Origin: Erythroxylum novogranatense
Lineage: Eukaryota > Streptophyta > Magnoliopsida > Malpighiales > Erythroxylaceae
Length of the DNA: 64,000 bases
Reading direction: 5' to 3'
NCBI GenBank assembly: GCA_029891385.1
Contig: CM057229.1
Location: 6,729,001-6,793,000 of the forward strand
The notes below the pieces were generated by a model, which saw only the letters and a program-made list of their open reading frames with translations, made no database searches and was not told the DNA's origin. The first letter of the stretch is position 1; each line of letters begins with the position of its first letter. Positions 35,282 through 46,565 of the stretch are shown piece by piece. Made by a program: the position numbers and the translations under genes.

Positions 35282-35516
35282 TTTTTTTATTCGAGAATTT
35301 CGTAGGTAGCCAAGCAGTACATCTCTAAAACTCAACTCACGTCTTACTTCACAAAGTGCTAAGCTGACGACCTCATCATCGGTACCAACTAATTCTCCAT
35401 GTACGTAAAACCCCATCGTTCTAGGCTCTTATAAGATGGGCTAGCATGGAATCGAACATGGAACCTAACCAAAGTCAAGCTCCGCTTTCAACCATCGAGC
35501 CATACCTCTTGAGGGT
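35282..35516 (-). mobile_element. tRNA-derived SINE, 235 bp
   Basis: Read on the minus strand it has an A box in TGGCTCGATGGTTGAAAGC (about 35485-35503), a B box in GTTCGATTCC (about 35447-35457) and an A-rich 3' tail (plus-strand T run at 35282-35289). An exact 12-bp target duplication flanks it, and the matching place in copy A (near 33408) is empty with one copy of the target. It would be transcribed by RNA polymerase III and moved by LINE enzymes in trans. Confidence 0.9.
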
Positions 35517-35528
35517 CTATTTAAATAC
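35517..35528. repeat. SINE target site duplication, right copy
   Basis: CTATTTAAATAC, identical to 35270-35281. Confidence 0.9.
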
Positions 35529-36412
35529 ATCTTTATAAAACCATAATATTATTTTTGTATCAAATCAAATCTTAATTTTTAGCCTTAATTTTAAATTTGT
35601 AATTTATAAATATTCAAATTAAAATTAAAATTTCAACGAAAATGTTTCGAAGGATTACAGTTTGAAAGTAGCATTGCTTATAAGAAGGAAAAAAAAGACT
35701 TTAAAGTAGCTAAATTTGTTGAGTTGACTACATTTAGGGTTAACAAAAAGCTTGGCTTTACTGCAAAAGTAAAAGATTTATGCTAAATTTGAATTATAGG
35801 AAGACCAAATTAATTAATAACTATTTTAGAAGTAATTTTTTGTATTTTTAAGGTAATCTGTTATATTTTATAATATTTTTCATATTTTAAAACTTTTTAC
35901 ATTTATAATAGACTTCATATTTTTTCCAAATCTTTTATATACTTGATATTCTATATACTTTTATCAGGAAGTTTTGTTTTGCTATTATAAATAGACTCAA
36001 TGTATTAATGAAGTGAAATACAAAATTGTATGATGGTGGTAGCATTATTTTTTCCAACAAAAATTGTCGGCAAATTAAAATTGCCTAGAAAATAGATTTT
36101 GACATCCAATTAAACAATCACAATTTTATTGATCCAGAGAATGCAAATTTTACAAAGACAAACTCACACTACAAACTCTCACAACCCAAAAACCCGCTAT
36201 GCATTAGCTTGTTGAAACTTACACCCCAAGTTTTACATGTTGGACAATTTTGTTATTTTCCGTAAAGTTGGACAATGATTAATTGCATTTATTAGTTTTC
36301 AATAAATTATCAGTTAATTTATATAATTTGATTAAAATAAAGATAATAAAGTGACCCAATAAATAATCTAGATTAATAGCTTGAAATTTGGGTAAAAATG
36401 GATCCTAATTAG

Positions 36413-37995
36413 TGATAAAGATATTGATAGTCTATTATTTGATGCCTTAATTTAGATCAATTGTATGGTACTTTTGGGGTAAATATTTGCTAAATTACAA
36501 TTTTTATATTATACTTGGATGTTAGGAATTATTTTGGAGAAAAGACGGAAAAAATGAGAGTTTAGCATTTTGCAAAAAGAAAAGGGAGTCCAGCGTTGGT
36601 TTTGAAAAGAAAGAACAAAGCAGCATGAGAGCAAAAGAAGGATCAAGGTTTTATAAAAAAAAATATGTTGCACAAAAAAGAAAAGGATTCAGTGTGTTTT
36701 GGAGAATAAAAGGAGCCACAAAATGCAAAAAAAAGAAAGCAAAACGTAGAAACCTCCACAAAACGATGCAACTTCCACTCTCCAATACCAACAGCAGACC
36801 TCCACCAAAAACACTACGCAACATGCATCCTCTCCACTTTCACGTTTAAGGCCTTCGATTATTCACAAAAAATAGCCAACACTCCACTCACAATCATTCA
36901 GCACAAAACCCCATTTCAACACCTAAGACGCAGCCCCCACATTGAAAAAGCAACCCTCCATCCACTCACATGCAATAGCCCCACACTCCATTCCACACAC
37001 ATGCAGTAGCCTAACACAAGCTGCCTTCCACCAACACAACCTTCGTTTATCTCGACCTAACCCTTAATTGGACTGACACTCTTCATTCCTCTCCAACCTT
37101 CCACAGACACGCAAGCCTTCAGGCTTCACTCACCTCTTCACCAACGCAAGTTGTCTTAACCAAAGCAGCCCACACATCCACTAACGCAACCTTCATCCAT
37201 GCACCTTCACCAGCGTAGCCAGTCTCTACTCTCCAAGGAGCTTCCATTCACCAGTCTCCACGCATCAATCCAGCCTGCACTCACGCACAACCGTCACACT
37301 ACTCACCAACACAACCCTTCATTCACTAGCAAAATCGCAGCCTCCAAGAGCATCCATTGAAAGCACACAACAACCCCCAATTAAAACCCTTCACGTAACT
37401 CCAACCAGAAACAACCTTCAACTCACCAATACACTTCCACTCTCCAGCAAAAAACAGGAAGCAGCCACACCGCCTCACTAGTCTCCAAAGCACACAGCCA
37501 GCAACTTCGACGCAGCTTCCACTCACGAAGCCCTCCACCAACAGCAGCCTGGACTAAGCTCCAGCCTCCATTCACTTCCAACGAAGACGTAGCCTCCACT
37601 CCAAGCACTACCACGCAGCTGCCTCCAATCACAACAACCACGCCTCTTGACACAAGCACTCCACATAAAGAAAAGGGAGGACACATTATTCACCTGTAGT
37701 TTGGAGCTGTGTTTTTTATATTTAATTGATTCCTTCAAGAGTTTATCTAGGCTGTATACTAGTAGACTGCTTGATATGATGATTTGTGGCTAAAATCTTA
37801 ATTTCTCTTCGAGATTTGATATTTTTGTTGATGCTTTAATTTTGAACATTGTTGAATCCATGATTCAATATTCATATGCTTGTTAATTTTCCTTGGATTT
37901 AATTGTTTTTACTTTAGATTGTTGAAAATTGGCTTGGTATAAATTCACCTTTGGAAAAAAGGAGTTTTTACCAAAAGATTGAAGGAATTTCAATT
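36413..37995 (+). repeat. Athila/Tat-like LTR, first part
   Basis: It starts TGATAAAGATATTGATAG at the border of direct repeat B. The long C- and CA-rich part (about 36760-37680) has no believable gene; the frames on the other strand are compositional. The Sirevirus-like element interrupts it at 37995, and it resumes at 47676. The start is inferred from the loss of similarity with repeat A. Confidence 0.55.
37991..37995. repeat. Sirevirus target site duplication, left copy (CAATT)
   Basis: Exact match to 47671-47675. Confidence 0.93.
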
Positions 37996-39098
37996 TGTAA
38001 ACGATCTAGAAGGGGGGGTTGAATAGATCTTTAAGATTTTTGTAATTTTCTACAACAAAATCAGAAGTTAATTCACACAAAAACAATTTAATCAAAATTA
38101 AATGTAAAGAGTAGGGAAGAAGAGCAAACACTGTTTTTATAGAGGTTCGGTGCTAAGACCTACGTCCTCTACCTAAGCTCCCACTTAGGATTTTGCAAAC
38201 CACTTTATTGCACACTTTGTAGTTCATGTGAACTTTTACAATACCACTTGATTTCCTACAAGCTACCTTTACACTCGATTTGTTTTCCGGCACAAATCCT
38301 ACCTCACACGTGACCTTTCACTAGTCACTCAAATTATAAGAGAAATGAGATAAAGTTTGAAGAACAAAGCTCAATACAATGATGTAACAAGATAAGAGCA
38401 ATAGTGAGCAAAATATGAAGCAATAGTGGAGTATTTTTCTTGTTGAACTTCAATAGATTCTTCATCAATCATCCACTCTTTATACTTAAAGAAAAATAGC
38501 TGTTGGAAGTCATTCTAGCCGTTGTATGATTGTTATGACCGTTCCTTAATATCCTCCTTTTCATTTGTGGCTAATAGAACCGTTGAAATTAATTTTCTGT
38601 ACCCATAAGTCGATTTGTCGTCATGTATAAGTCGACTTGTGACAACACTTTACGTAAAATTTCATCTCCGCTCTTCTATAAGTCGACTTGTGCTGTGTAA
38701 GTCGACTTGTGTCCTTAGACAAGTCGACTTATGTACTATTACTCGACTTGTGTTGACATATCTTCATATGTTAGTCGACTTATGATGTTCTAGTCGACTT
38801 ATGTTGTTCGGATCTTGATGTATAAGTCGACTTATGATGTGCAAGTCGACTTATGTAGCTTCAACGGTAATATCCATCCAAATCTTCTATAATCCTTATT
38901 ATTAATGTCTCTTTCACTTATAAGGAAACTTCCATCTTGATTATTCAATGATTAATCACTTACCCATCTTGATTTGCACCATTCTTTAATTGAATATTAA
39001 TCCCAAAATACCTGAAATAATTTCTTAACTAATTCTAGATATTTTATTATTATCAAAACATAAAGGGATTTAATTTGTCAACCACCATTGGTCCAACA
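37996..39098 (-). repeat. 3' LTR of the minus-strand Sirevirus (1103 bp)
   Basis: Begins (minus) TGTTGGACCAATGGTGG and ends TTACA. A TATA-like AGTATAAAGAG lies near 38470-38482. About ten copies of the AAGTCGACTT palindrome or close variants lie at 38605-38855. Confidence 0.93.
38605..38855. repeat. AAGTCGACTT palindrome array, 3' LTR
   Basis: About ten copies of the 10-bp palindrome or variants of it, spaced roughly 15-50 bp, upstream of the TATA-like site in the transcription direction. Confidence 0.88.
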
Positions 39099-39329
39099 AT
39101 CTCCCCCTTTTTGATAAGGACAAAATATTTAGAAATTGAAAAGAAATTTGAAAAACATGAAACTTGATCAAGGTTTTTAATCCCTTGTCTTGATGGTTAG
39201 TTTGTCTCCCCCTTAATTAATAAACCAAGGAATTTTAATAGAAATCAAAATAGTCACAAATCAAACTCACTCCCCCTCAATCAAATGACTGTTACCAATA
39301 TCAATTTCCAATCTTACTCCCCCTTTTTG
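39099..39329 (-). other. Polypurine tract and three extra copies
   Basis: Minus-strand AAAAGGGGGAGAT directly before the 3' LTR (39099-39111). Similar purine runs lie at about 39205-39215, 39268-39279 and 39315-39327. Multiple tracts are known from Sireviruses. Confidence 0.85.
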
Positions 39330-39523
39330 TCATAATCAAAAACCAATACGAAAAGTTGTTGCAATGGGAGTTCATATACAAACAAGATAGCAAACACAAA
39401 TAAATGCAACGTCATCACATAATATAACAATCCAACATAATACAAATATCATAAGTCATAATGAGCACCACACACTGCAAATAGCAAAAGAAGAAATGTT
39501 GGTCAAGGCAAAAGCAATACACA

Positions 39524-41272
39524 TCATGATGAAGAGTCATCATGCCTACAACCTAACTTCTTAAAAATCTTCTTGAGCATGCGGTGTTGTGCATCAAATT
39601 TCTTTGCCAACCCATGAAACACAGTCTGTATACTATCAACACGATCATTGAGATCATCCAGTTGATCGTGAATCTCATTAAGCTCCTCATGAGTGACCTC
39701 ACTCCGTCTCACATTACTGGGTCGAGAGCTACTCGGACGATCCGCTGCCCGCTTGGATCGTTGTCTTAGAGGCACTTGCTCTTCTGCCAGGGTCAAACCT
39801 AACTTCTCCACATGATAGGAGTAGACCCATCCTTTTTCAACAATTTTCACCAGCTTCATGCTTCGCAAATTATAAAGAGTGCATCTCTAACTCTGAGGAT
39901 ATGGGTAATGTGCATAACTATTCAGATCACACCTTTGTAATTGAGCTAGAGAGGAAATCAAGGCTGCATATGGCATTCCTTTATGTTGGACTGGTTTCCC
40001 TTTCAGCTATCCTCGTAATAAACTAGCCTTTTTTCCTCATCATTTGAATAATCAAGCTTGGAAAATTGATTTTCCTCCCTTCTTCCATATGCCAGAGAAT
40101 CTCTTTATCCAAAGAAGTAATCTGATTATTACTTGCCTTCTTCGGGTAAACAACCATGTTAATTGCATAATGTAGTAGGCGATAGTTTAACGACAAGTCC
40201 ATTGCTTCAAATAGAGGGGAGTGATCAGAACATAATCGACTAAGCTATCCTCGTAATAAACTGGCCTTTTTTCCTCATCATTTGAATAATCAAGCTCGGA
40301 AAATTGATTTTCCTCCCTTCTTCCATATGCCAGAGAATCTTTTTATCCAAAGAAGTAATCTGATTATTACTTGCCTTCTTCTGTAAACAACCTCGTTAAT
40401 TGCATAATGTAGCAAAGCGATAGTTTAATGGCAAGTCCATTGCTTCAAATGGAGGGAGGATCGTAACATAACCGATTAAGCTATCCTCGTAATAAATCGG
40501 CCTTTTTTCCTCATCATTTGAATAATCAAGCTCGGAAAATTGATTTTCCTCCCTTCTTCCATATGCCAGAGAATCTCTTTATCCAAAGAAGTAATCTGAT
40601 TATTACTTGTCTTCTTCGGGTAAACAACCCTGTTTATTGCATAATGTAGCAGGCGATAGTTTAACGGCAAGTCCATTACTTCAAATGGAGGGGAGTGATC
40701 AGAACATAACCGACTAAGTAGATCAGCACCTTTTCCTCAAGATAGCCGAAATTTTCTTCTACTTCCTCATCGGTCTCACCATCCTCATTTCTCGAATATC
40801 AAAATCAATAAAGATGCTCAGTCTGACTCCCCTCTAGGCAATCGAAATAAAGTGCACATATTATCCTCACACAGATAAATTTCCTTTCCATTAATTTTCG
40901 ATTTCAGATAAACGCCGTCCTCAACATTACTTCCAGTCACAAAGATATTCGCATAAAACTCCCTAACTACTTCTTCATAGATTTCATTCTGATAACCCAA
41001 AAAATCCCGCAGTCCAAGATTCATAATTTCGGAAAATACATCTGTAAATTCACTATGGTCTAGTTCATTCCAATCGAATCTCATAGAAGGAATCAATACC
41101 TCGTTTTGGAGTACCTATAGAGTTTGTGCATCTCTTGACACAAACCTAGGTTCAACCACATCATCCTCTCTTGAAGCATCTCCTCTCGAAGAAGACGTGG
41201 TCCAGATTGAACACGGGGACCTTGTGGAGGAGCTGGTTCCTTGCCTTTCCTTGCAGATTTTCGTGGAGCCAT
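39524..41272 (-). pseudogene. Sirevirus envelope-like ORF, broken, with internal triplication
   Basis: The ATG at 41272 opens M-A-P-R-K-S-A-R-K-G-K. After a frameshift, the frame at 41096-40818 reads M-R-F-D-W-N-E-L-D, L-R-D-F-L-G-Y and V-V-R-E-F-Y-A-N-I-F, resembling plant transposon-associated proteins of unknown function. A 236-bp segment encoding M-D-L-P-L-N-Y-R-L-L-H-Y and K-T-S-N-N-Q-I-T is present three times (40006-40714). The C-terminus (39868-39524) is polar and then heptad-like: L-N-D-R-V-D-S-I-Q-T-V-F, a likely coiled coil, ending in D-D-S-S-S. No signal peptide or clear membrane segment is visible, so an envelope role is only a family label. Frameshifts make it non-functional. 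Confidence 0.75.
40006..40714. repeat. Tandem triplication, unit about 236 bp
   Basis: Each unit begins AGCTATCCTCGTAATAAA (40006, 40243, 40479); the periods are 237 and 236 bp. The units are nearly identical, with small differences such as a lost GG in the second unit. The plus-strand relative at 63343-63540 has one copy. Confidence 0.92.
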
Positions 41273-41518
41273 GGATGTTTTAGAGAGAGGTTGAGAAAAC
41301 GCAGGTTAGGGTTTGAGAAAGAGGGGTTTTCGAAAAGGAAGTTGATTTGAAGAGATAAAGAGTGGGTGTTGTGAGAATGGAGGTCGAAAGATAATGGGTA
41401 AAGTGATTTTAAGTGATTGAAGGCCATAAGTTGACTTGGAGAAGAAATTTCAGAGGTTTTGAGAGAATAGGGTTTCGGAGAATGAAAGGGAGAAAAGGTT
41501 TTAAAGAGACGTGTAGAC

Positions 41519-41720
41519 ATAAGTCGACTTGTTTACCTCAATAAGTTGACTTATCGACCTTCATAAGTCAACTTGTCGAACCTTATAAGTCTACTTATCC
41601 TTAAATAACTCCAAGTCCAAAGAGCTGCGTATATCATAGGTCGACTTATTGATCCATATAAGTCGACTTGTTACCAGAAAAGTCACCAATTAGTCGACTT
41701 AGACACCCATAAGTCGACTA
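41519..41720. repeat. AAGTCGACTT palindrome array between pol and envelope-like ORF
   Basis: About eight copies or variants (for example TAAGTCGACTTGT at 41520 and AAGTCGACTTGT near 41661). They lie in the leader between the RNase H end and the downstream ORF. Confidence 0.85.
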
Positions 41721-41851
41721 GAATGTGTCAAAACTCCAAATCAGTCATTTTTCAACCCAAGTGTAAATCATGATGAATGTATCTTCAGATGTGATTGCAC
41801 ATTTGCCTCATAAATTGACCATTTGATATATGAATGTAGCCAAAAACAAAT

Positions 41852-44800
41852 TCAACCAAAAGAATTTAAATCACACATACCCAGTTTCAATTTAATATTC
41901 ATAAACACATCTTCCTCAAGAGGTTTAGTAAAAATGTCAGCTAATTGGTCACTAGAAGATACATGCTTCAAAAAAATGTCACCTTTTAAACAATGATCAC
42001 GGATGAAATGATGTCTAATTTCTATATGCTTTGTTTTACTATGCAGAATTGGATTTTTACTCAAACAAATTGCACTGGTATTATCACAATAAATAGGAAT
42101 ATTTTTAACCACAATACCATAGTCAAGCAATTGATGTTTAATCCAAAGAACTTGGGCATATGCACTCCCAGCTGCTACATATTCCGATTCAGCAGTGGAA
42201 ATGGCTACACTAACCTGCTTCTTACTAGCCTAAGATATCAAAGATGATCCTAAGAAATGACACAAGCCACTAGTGCTTTTTCTATCGATCCTACAGCCAC
42301 CATGATCAACATCACTAAAAGCATATAAATCAAATGATTCACAACTAGGATACCATAAGCCATGATTAACAGTTCAACTCAAATATCTAAAAATTATTTT
42401 GCAAGCACTTAAGTGAGAAATTTTAGGACATGATTGAAATCTAGCACAAAGACACGTGGCAAACATGATATCAGGTCTAGATGCAGTTAAATACAAGAGA
42501 GAGCTGATCATACCTCTATAGAGTTTTTGATCAACATCTTCTTCATGTTCATGTTTCTCTAAGACCACATTTGTTGCCATTGGTGTTGCTGCCACTTTGC
42601 ATCCTTCCATTTTGAACTTCTTTAGAAGTTCCTTGGTGTACTTAGATTGGTGAATGAAGATGCCATTTTTGAGTTGCTTGATTTGCAATCCAAGAAAGAA
42701 CTTGAGTTCTCCCATCATGCTCATTTCAAATTCACTTTGCATTAAATCACTAACTTCTTTGCACAAAAATTCATTAGTGGCACCAAACACAATATCATCA
42801 ACATAAATTTCACAAATAAGCATATCTTGATCAACATGTTTAATGAATAAAGCATTATCAATCTTACCACGAACATACCCATGTTGAGTTAGAAAAGTAC
42901 TCAACCTTTTATACCATGCTCTAGGTGCTTGCTTTAATCCATAGAGTGCCTTCTTGAGTTTGTAGACATAATCCGGATGCTCATGATCTTCAAATCCCGG
43001 TGGTTGTTTGACATAGACTTCCTCTTGAATGTATCCATTGAGAAATGCGCTCTTGACGTCCATTTGATTTAATTTGATCCTTTTATGTGACACAAAAGCA
43101 CATAATAGTCTAATTGCCTCCAACCGAGCCATAGGAGCATATGTCTCATTGTAATTAAGGCCTTCTTCTTGATACAATCCTTGAGCCACTAACCTTGATT
43201 TATTTTTAATCGCTTCACCATTCTCATCATATTTTATCCGATTTACCCACTTGACTCCAATAATAGTCTTGTCCTTTGGTGGAGCTAGCAAATCCCACAC
43301 ATTATTCCTCTTGAATTGATTAAGCTCTTCTTGCATAGCTAGAAGCCAATTCTCATCTTCAAGAGCTTCTTTTATATTCTTGGGTTCTACTAAAGAGATG
43401 AAGGCTGAATTGCTCATATTCTCATAGACATTCCTCCTAGTTCTTAAGCCATCATTCAAATCACCAATTACTTGCTCCATAGGATGGTTCTTTGCTTTTG
43501 CCCACGTTTTAATGTCAGGTACATGATTTTCTTAATCTAACTTCAATTCCTCAATCTTGGATTCAATTTCTTCAACTTTATTTCCTGAATTTCCTGCATC
43601 ATCATCAAAACAAACCTTTCTCGGGGGTGAAATCATATCATCGAATTTAACATGAATACTTTCTTCAACACATTTAGTCCTATTATTATAAACTCTAAAA
43701 GCCTTACTAGTTTGAAAATAACCAATAAACACACCAACATCAGATTTTGAATCAAAATTTTCTAAATTGTTATTTCCATTGTTATGAATAAAAACTTTAC
43801 AACCAAAAGGATGAAAATAAGAAATATTGGGTTTCTTACCTTTCCAAAGCTCGTATGGTGTCTTATTTTTGTCTCTTCGTAAATGGACCCTATTGATGAC
43901 ATAGCATGCGGTATTGATTGCTTCCGCCCAAAATGATTTAGGAAGATCGTACTCATTTAACATAGATTTACTCATTTCTTCAAGAGAGCGATTCTTCCTT
44001 TCTACTACACCATTTTGTTGTAGAGTCCTTGGTGTTGAGAAGTTGTGCTCCATTCCATATTTGTCGCAAAGACTCTCGAATGGTTCATATTCAAATTCAC
44101 CTCCATGATCGGTTCTAATAGTGATAATTGACAAATTTTTCTTATTTTGAACCAACCTACACCACTTAGTAAATTCGTTAAAGGCATCACTTTTATTCGC
44201 AAGAAATCTCACCCAAGTAAATCTAGAAAAATCATCTACAATCACAAGGACATATAATTTTCCACTAAGACTAGCATGTCGAGATGGTCCAATCAAATCC
44301 ATACGAACAAGTTCAAGAATTCTAGATGTGCAAATTTCCTTCTTTGGTTTGAAGGATTCTCTAACATGTTTACCTTTTAAACAAGATTCACACAAGTGAT
44401 CTTTAACAAATTTTATCTTAGGCAATCCTCTCACAATGTCATTTTTTGAAAGCTTAGAAATTAAAGGCAAAGGAGCATGTCCTAATTTTCTATGCCATAA
44501 AAATGCATTTTCTTCTAATGTCACCAAACATTTTTCATTAAAAGAACTATCATCATGTAAATCGACAATGTATATATTTCCATGTCTCAAACCAATGAAA
44601 GCAACATGACCATCCTTCTTAACCATGCAATGTGATGATTCAAAAACTACATTAAAATTCATATCACATAGTTGTGAAACACTTAACAAGTTATGTTTCA
44701 AACCATCAACTAGCAAAACATTGTCAATGGTAGGCAAAGGTTCCTTACCCACTTTACCAATACCAATGACCTTACCTTTGTTGTTGTCTCCAAAAGTGAC

Positions 44801-44932
44801 ATAGCCTTGATTCTTTGGCTTAATTTCTGCAAATAGATTCTTGTCACCACTCATGTGCCTTGAACAACCGCTATCAATGTACCAAGTGCTTGACGACTTT
44901 TCATCCTTTGCTTGTACCTGCAATAGCAACAT
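41852..44932 (-). pseudogene. pol of the minus-strand Sirevirus: protease, integrase, RT, RNase H
   Basis: One frame throughout, broken by three nonsense codons: TAA near 43531, TGA near 42373 and a TAG within RNase H. Protease active site: W-Y-I-D-S-G-C-S-R-H-M. Pre-integrase zinc module: W-H-R-K-L-G-H and C-E-S-C-L-K-G-K-H. Integrase core: M-D-L-I-G-P, R-T-D-H-G-G-E-F, V-V-E-R-K-N (DDE intact). RT: V-D-V/M-D-V-K-S-A-F-L-N-G and catalytic Y-V-D-D. RNase H: Y-C-D-N-T-S-A-I-C-L and K-H-I-E-I-R-H-H-F-I-R-D. The plus-strand relative has sense codons at the TAA, TGA and TAG positions, so these look like recent point changes in an otherwise intact polyprotein. Confidence 0.93.
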
Positions 44933-45539
44933 CTTTTCTTCTTATAGGTACCCAAGCCATTTTGGGTCCATTTGGGTTAGCAACATAAACCACATTAGGA
45001 GGTGTGATACCTTTAATTACCCAAATTTTCTTAACATTTATACATCTCCTAATACTTTTACAAGCGATTTCTATATGACCATCTTTCAAGCATCTAGCAC
45101 ATTTTGCAATTTTTCCACCCTTAGTAAATTTGGAAATTAACGAACAATCTCTATCAAAAGGATCATATCCTAGTCCATGTCTAGAAATTGAATATTTTTG
45201 CAAAGATAACAATTTTTCAAACTTTTTGTTTCCATTAGTAAATTTTCCAACCACATACGAAAATTCCTTTCTAAGTCTATCAAGCTCACAAATAAGATTT
45301 TCCTTTTCAACAAGACATGCAGAATGATCTTCTTTTGGACTATCTAAATCATCAATAGTCTCATGTAAGACACTATTTTCAGCAACCAATTCTCTTATTT
45401 TCTTTCTCAATTTTTTGTTAATCTCAATAGCTTCTTCAAAATCAGCTTGTAAAGCATCAAAAGAATCTCTTAGATCTTGGTCGTTGAAAGTTAGCTCATT
45501 TTCATCGTCACTTGATGAGCTATTTTCCATAAGCGCCAA
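44901..45539 (-). pseudogene. Sirevirus gag C-terminal part, coiled coil and second CCHC motif
   Basis: Acidic start S-S-S-S-D-D-E-N-E, then a long helical stretch (about residues 20-100) with heptad pattern. A CCHC motif C-A-R-C-L-K-D-G-H-I-E-I-A-C follows, then G-P-K-M-A-W-V-P and the end A-G-T-S-K-G. It overlaps the pol frame by about 30 bp; pol is read in a different frame. The same overlap exists in the plus-strand element at 59120-59150. Probably one protein with the upstream gag frame, from which it is separated by a one-base insertion in the first zinc knuckle. Confidence 0.75.
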
Positions 45540-45627
45540 GTTGTTTTCATCATTGCTTTGGTATGCTTCCTCATCGTCACTCCAAGTAGCTACCAGGCTG
45601 GCTTTCTTTTTCCCTTTGTCATATTTG

Positions 45628-46537
45628 TCACTTTTCTAGAAATTTGATGTGGAAGATGTGCTCTTGCATTCTCTTGCATGATGTCCCCTTTTTTTCACAT
45701 TTCCAACATTCTTCATTGCTCTTCTTTTCATCATACCCCTTTGATTTTCTTTCCACGACAAACCTCTTTCTTTCTCCATTTCTTCCACCATTTAATTCCT
45801 TCCTCCGATTTTTGAGAAGTCCTTTGAGTTTTCTCAAATTTCTGGCGTACATTCCTATTTCTTCATCATCCTCTTCTTCATCTATTTCTTCATCACTTTC
45901 ATCAAGAGAAGAAATATTAGCCTTTAAAGCAATTGACTTTTCTGACTTACCTCTACCTCCTCTAGATTTGAGAATGATCTCATAGTTGATAAGTGATCCC
46001 ACCAAGGCGTTGAATTCCAAATGATTGAGATCCTTGGATTCCATAATGGCAGTGACTTGTGAGTCCCATTCCTTCGGTAGTGAGCGAAGAATTTTCTTCA
46101 CCTTCTCGCTATCCGTCATATGCTTTCCAAGGTTGCCTAATCCATTTATGATTTCTGCAAAACGATCAAGCATAGTAAAAATAGACTCACCTTCCTTCAT
46201 GACAAACATTTCATAGGCATGGAGAAGCATGTTGATCTTTGTTTCCCGGACTTGGTTGGTTTCTTCATGGGTGATGCGAAGTCTTTCCCACATTTCTTTA
46301 GCGCTGGTACAAGAATTAACTCGGTTTCTTTCCTCAACCGTGAGAGCACAATAAATTAGCTTCATGGCTTTCGCGTTGATGTAAGCTTGCTTCCAATCAT
46401 TGTCGTTGTACTCCATCTCCATTTTTAACTCACCATTTTCTTTCAAAGGAGCTTGTGGACCAAAAATGATAATCTTCCAGTATTCCATTCCCTCGCTTAT
46501 AATGTGATACTTCTTCCGCTAGGTTATTGTGTGCCAT
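45628..46537 (-). pseudogene. Sirevirus gag N-terminal part
   Basis: The ATG at 46537 (M-A-H-N-N-L-A-E-E) is followed by a 68-nt deletion relative to the plus-strand copy, which shifts the frame. The frame at 46488-45628 then gives E-Y-W-K-I-I-I-F-G, Y-C-A-L-T-V-E-E-R-N-R-V, a UBN2-like region (M-W-E-R-L-R, M-L-L-H-A-Y-E-M-F, S-L-P-K-E-W-D-S-Q-V), an acidic D-E-S-D-E-E-I-D-E-E stretch and the first zinc knuckle C-W-K-C. One extra base (13 instead of 12 between the second Cys codon and His) breaks the knuckle. Gag would package the element's RNA. Confidence 0.85.
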
Positions 46538-46550
46538 CCCTAGATACTTC

Positions 46551-46563
46551 TGCTCTGATACCA
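46551..46563 (-). other. Primer binding site of the minus-strand Sirevirus
   Basis: Minus-strand TGGTATCAGAGCA, two bases after the LTR end: tRNA-iMet type. Confidence 0.92.
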
Positions 46564-46565
46564 AT

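Larger units (their letters stand above)
34575..36412 (+). repeat. Segmental direct repeat, copy B
   Basis: Partner of 32705-34300. It is longer because a SINE was inserted at 35282-35516. The similarity ends at the start of the Athila-like LTR (36413): copy A continues with unrelated text after AATTAGTG, so the LTR insertion marks the border. Confidence 0.85.

Noticed and set aside
35430..35516. A tRNA gene on the minus strand (A and B boxes)
   Set aside because: The A and B boxes are present, but no cloverleaf closes and the sequence continues into a body with an A-rich tail and 12-bp duplications. It is a SINE head.
36625..36849. Lys-rich plus-strand frame
   Set aside because: It lies within the Athila-like LTR in biased sequence and has no family resemblance.
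37326..37738. Gly/Val/Trp/Cys-rich minus-strand frames
   Set aside because: Antisense of the C-rich LTR part; overlapping frames of similar quality show that composition is the cause.
38605..38855. A CRISPR-like array from regularly repeated AAGTCGACTT
   Set aside because: Short palindromes with irregular spacing, inside a plant LTR and repeated in every copy of the element.
39524..41272. A true viral envelope gene
   Set aside because: There is no signal peptide, membrane segment or furin-like site in the visible text. The label envelope-like is kept only because of the ORF's position in Sireviruses.
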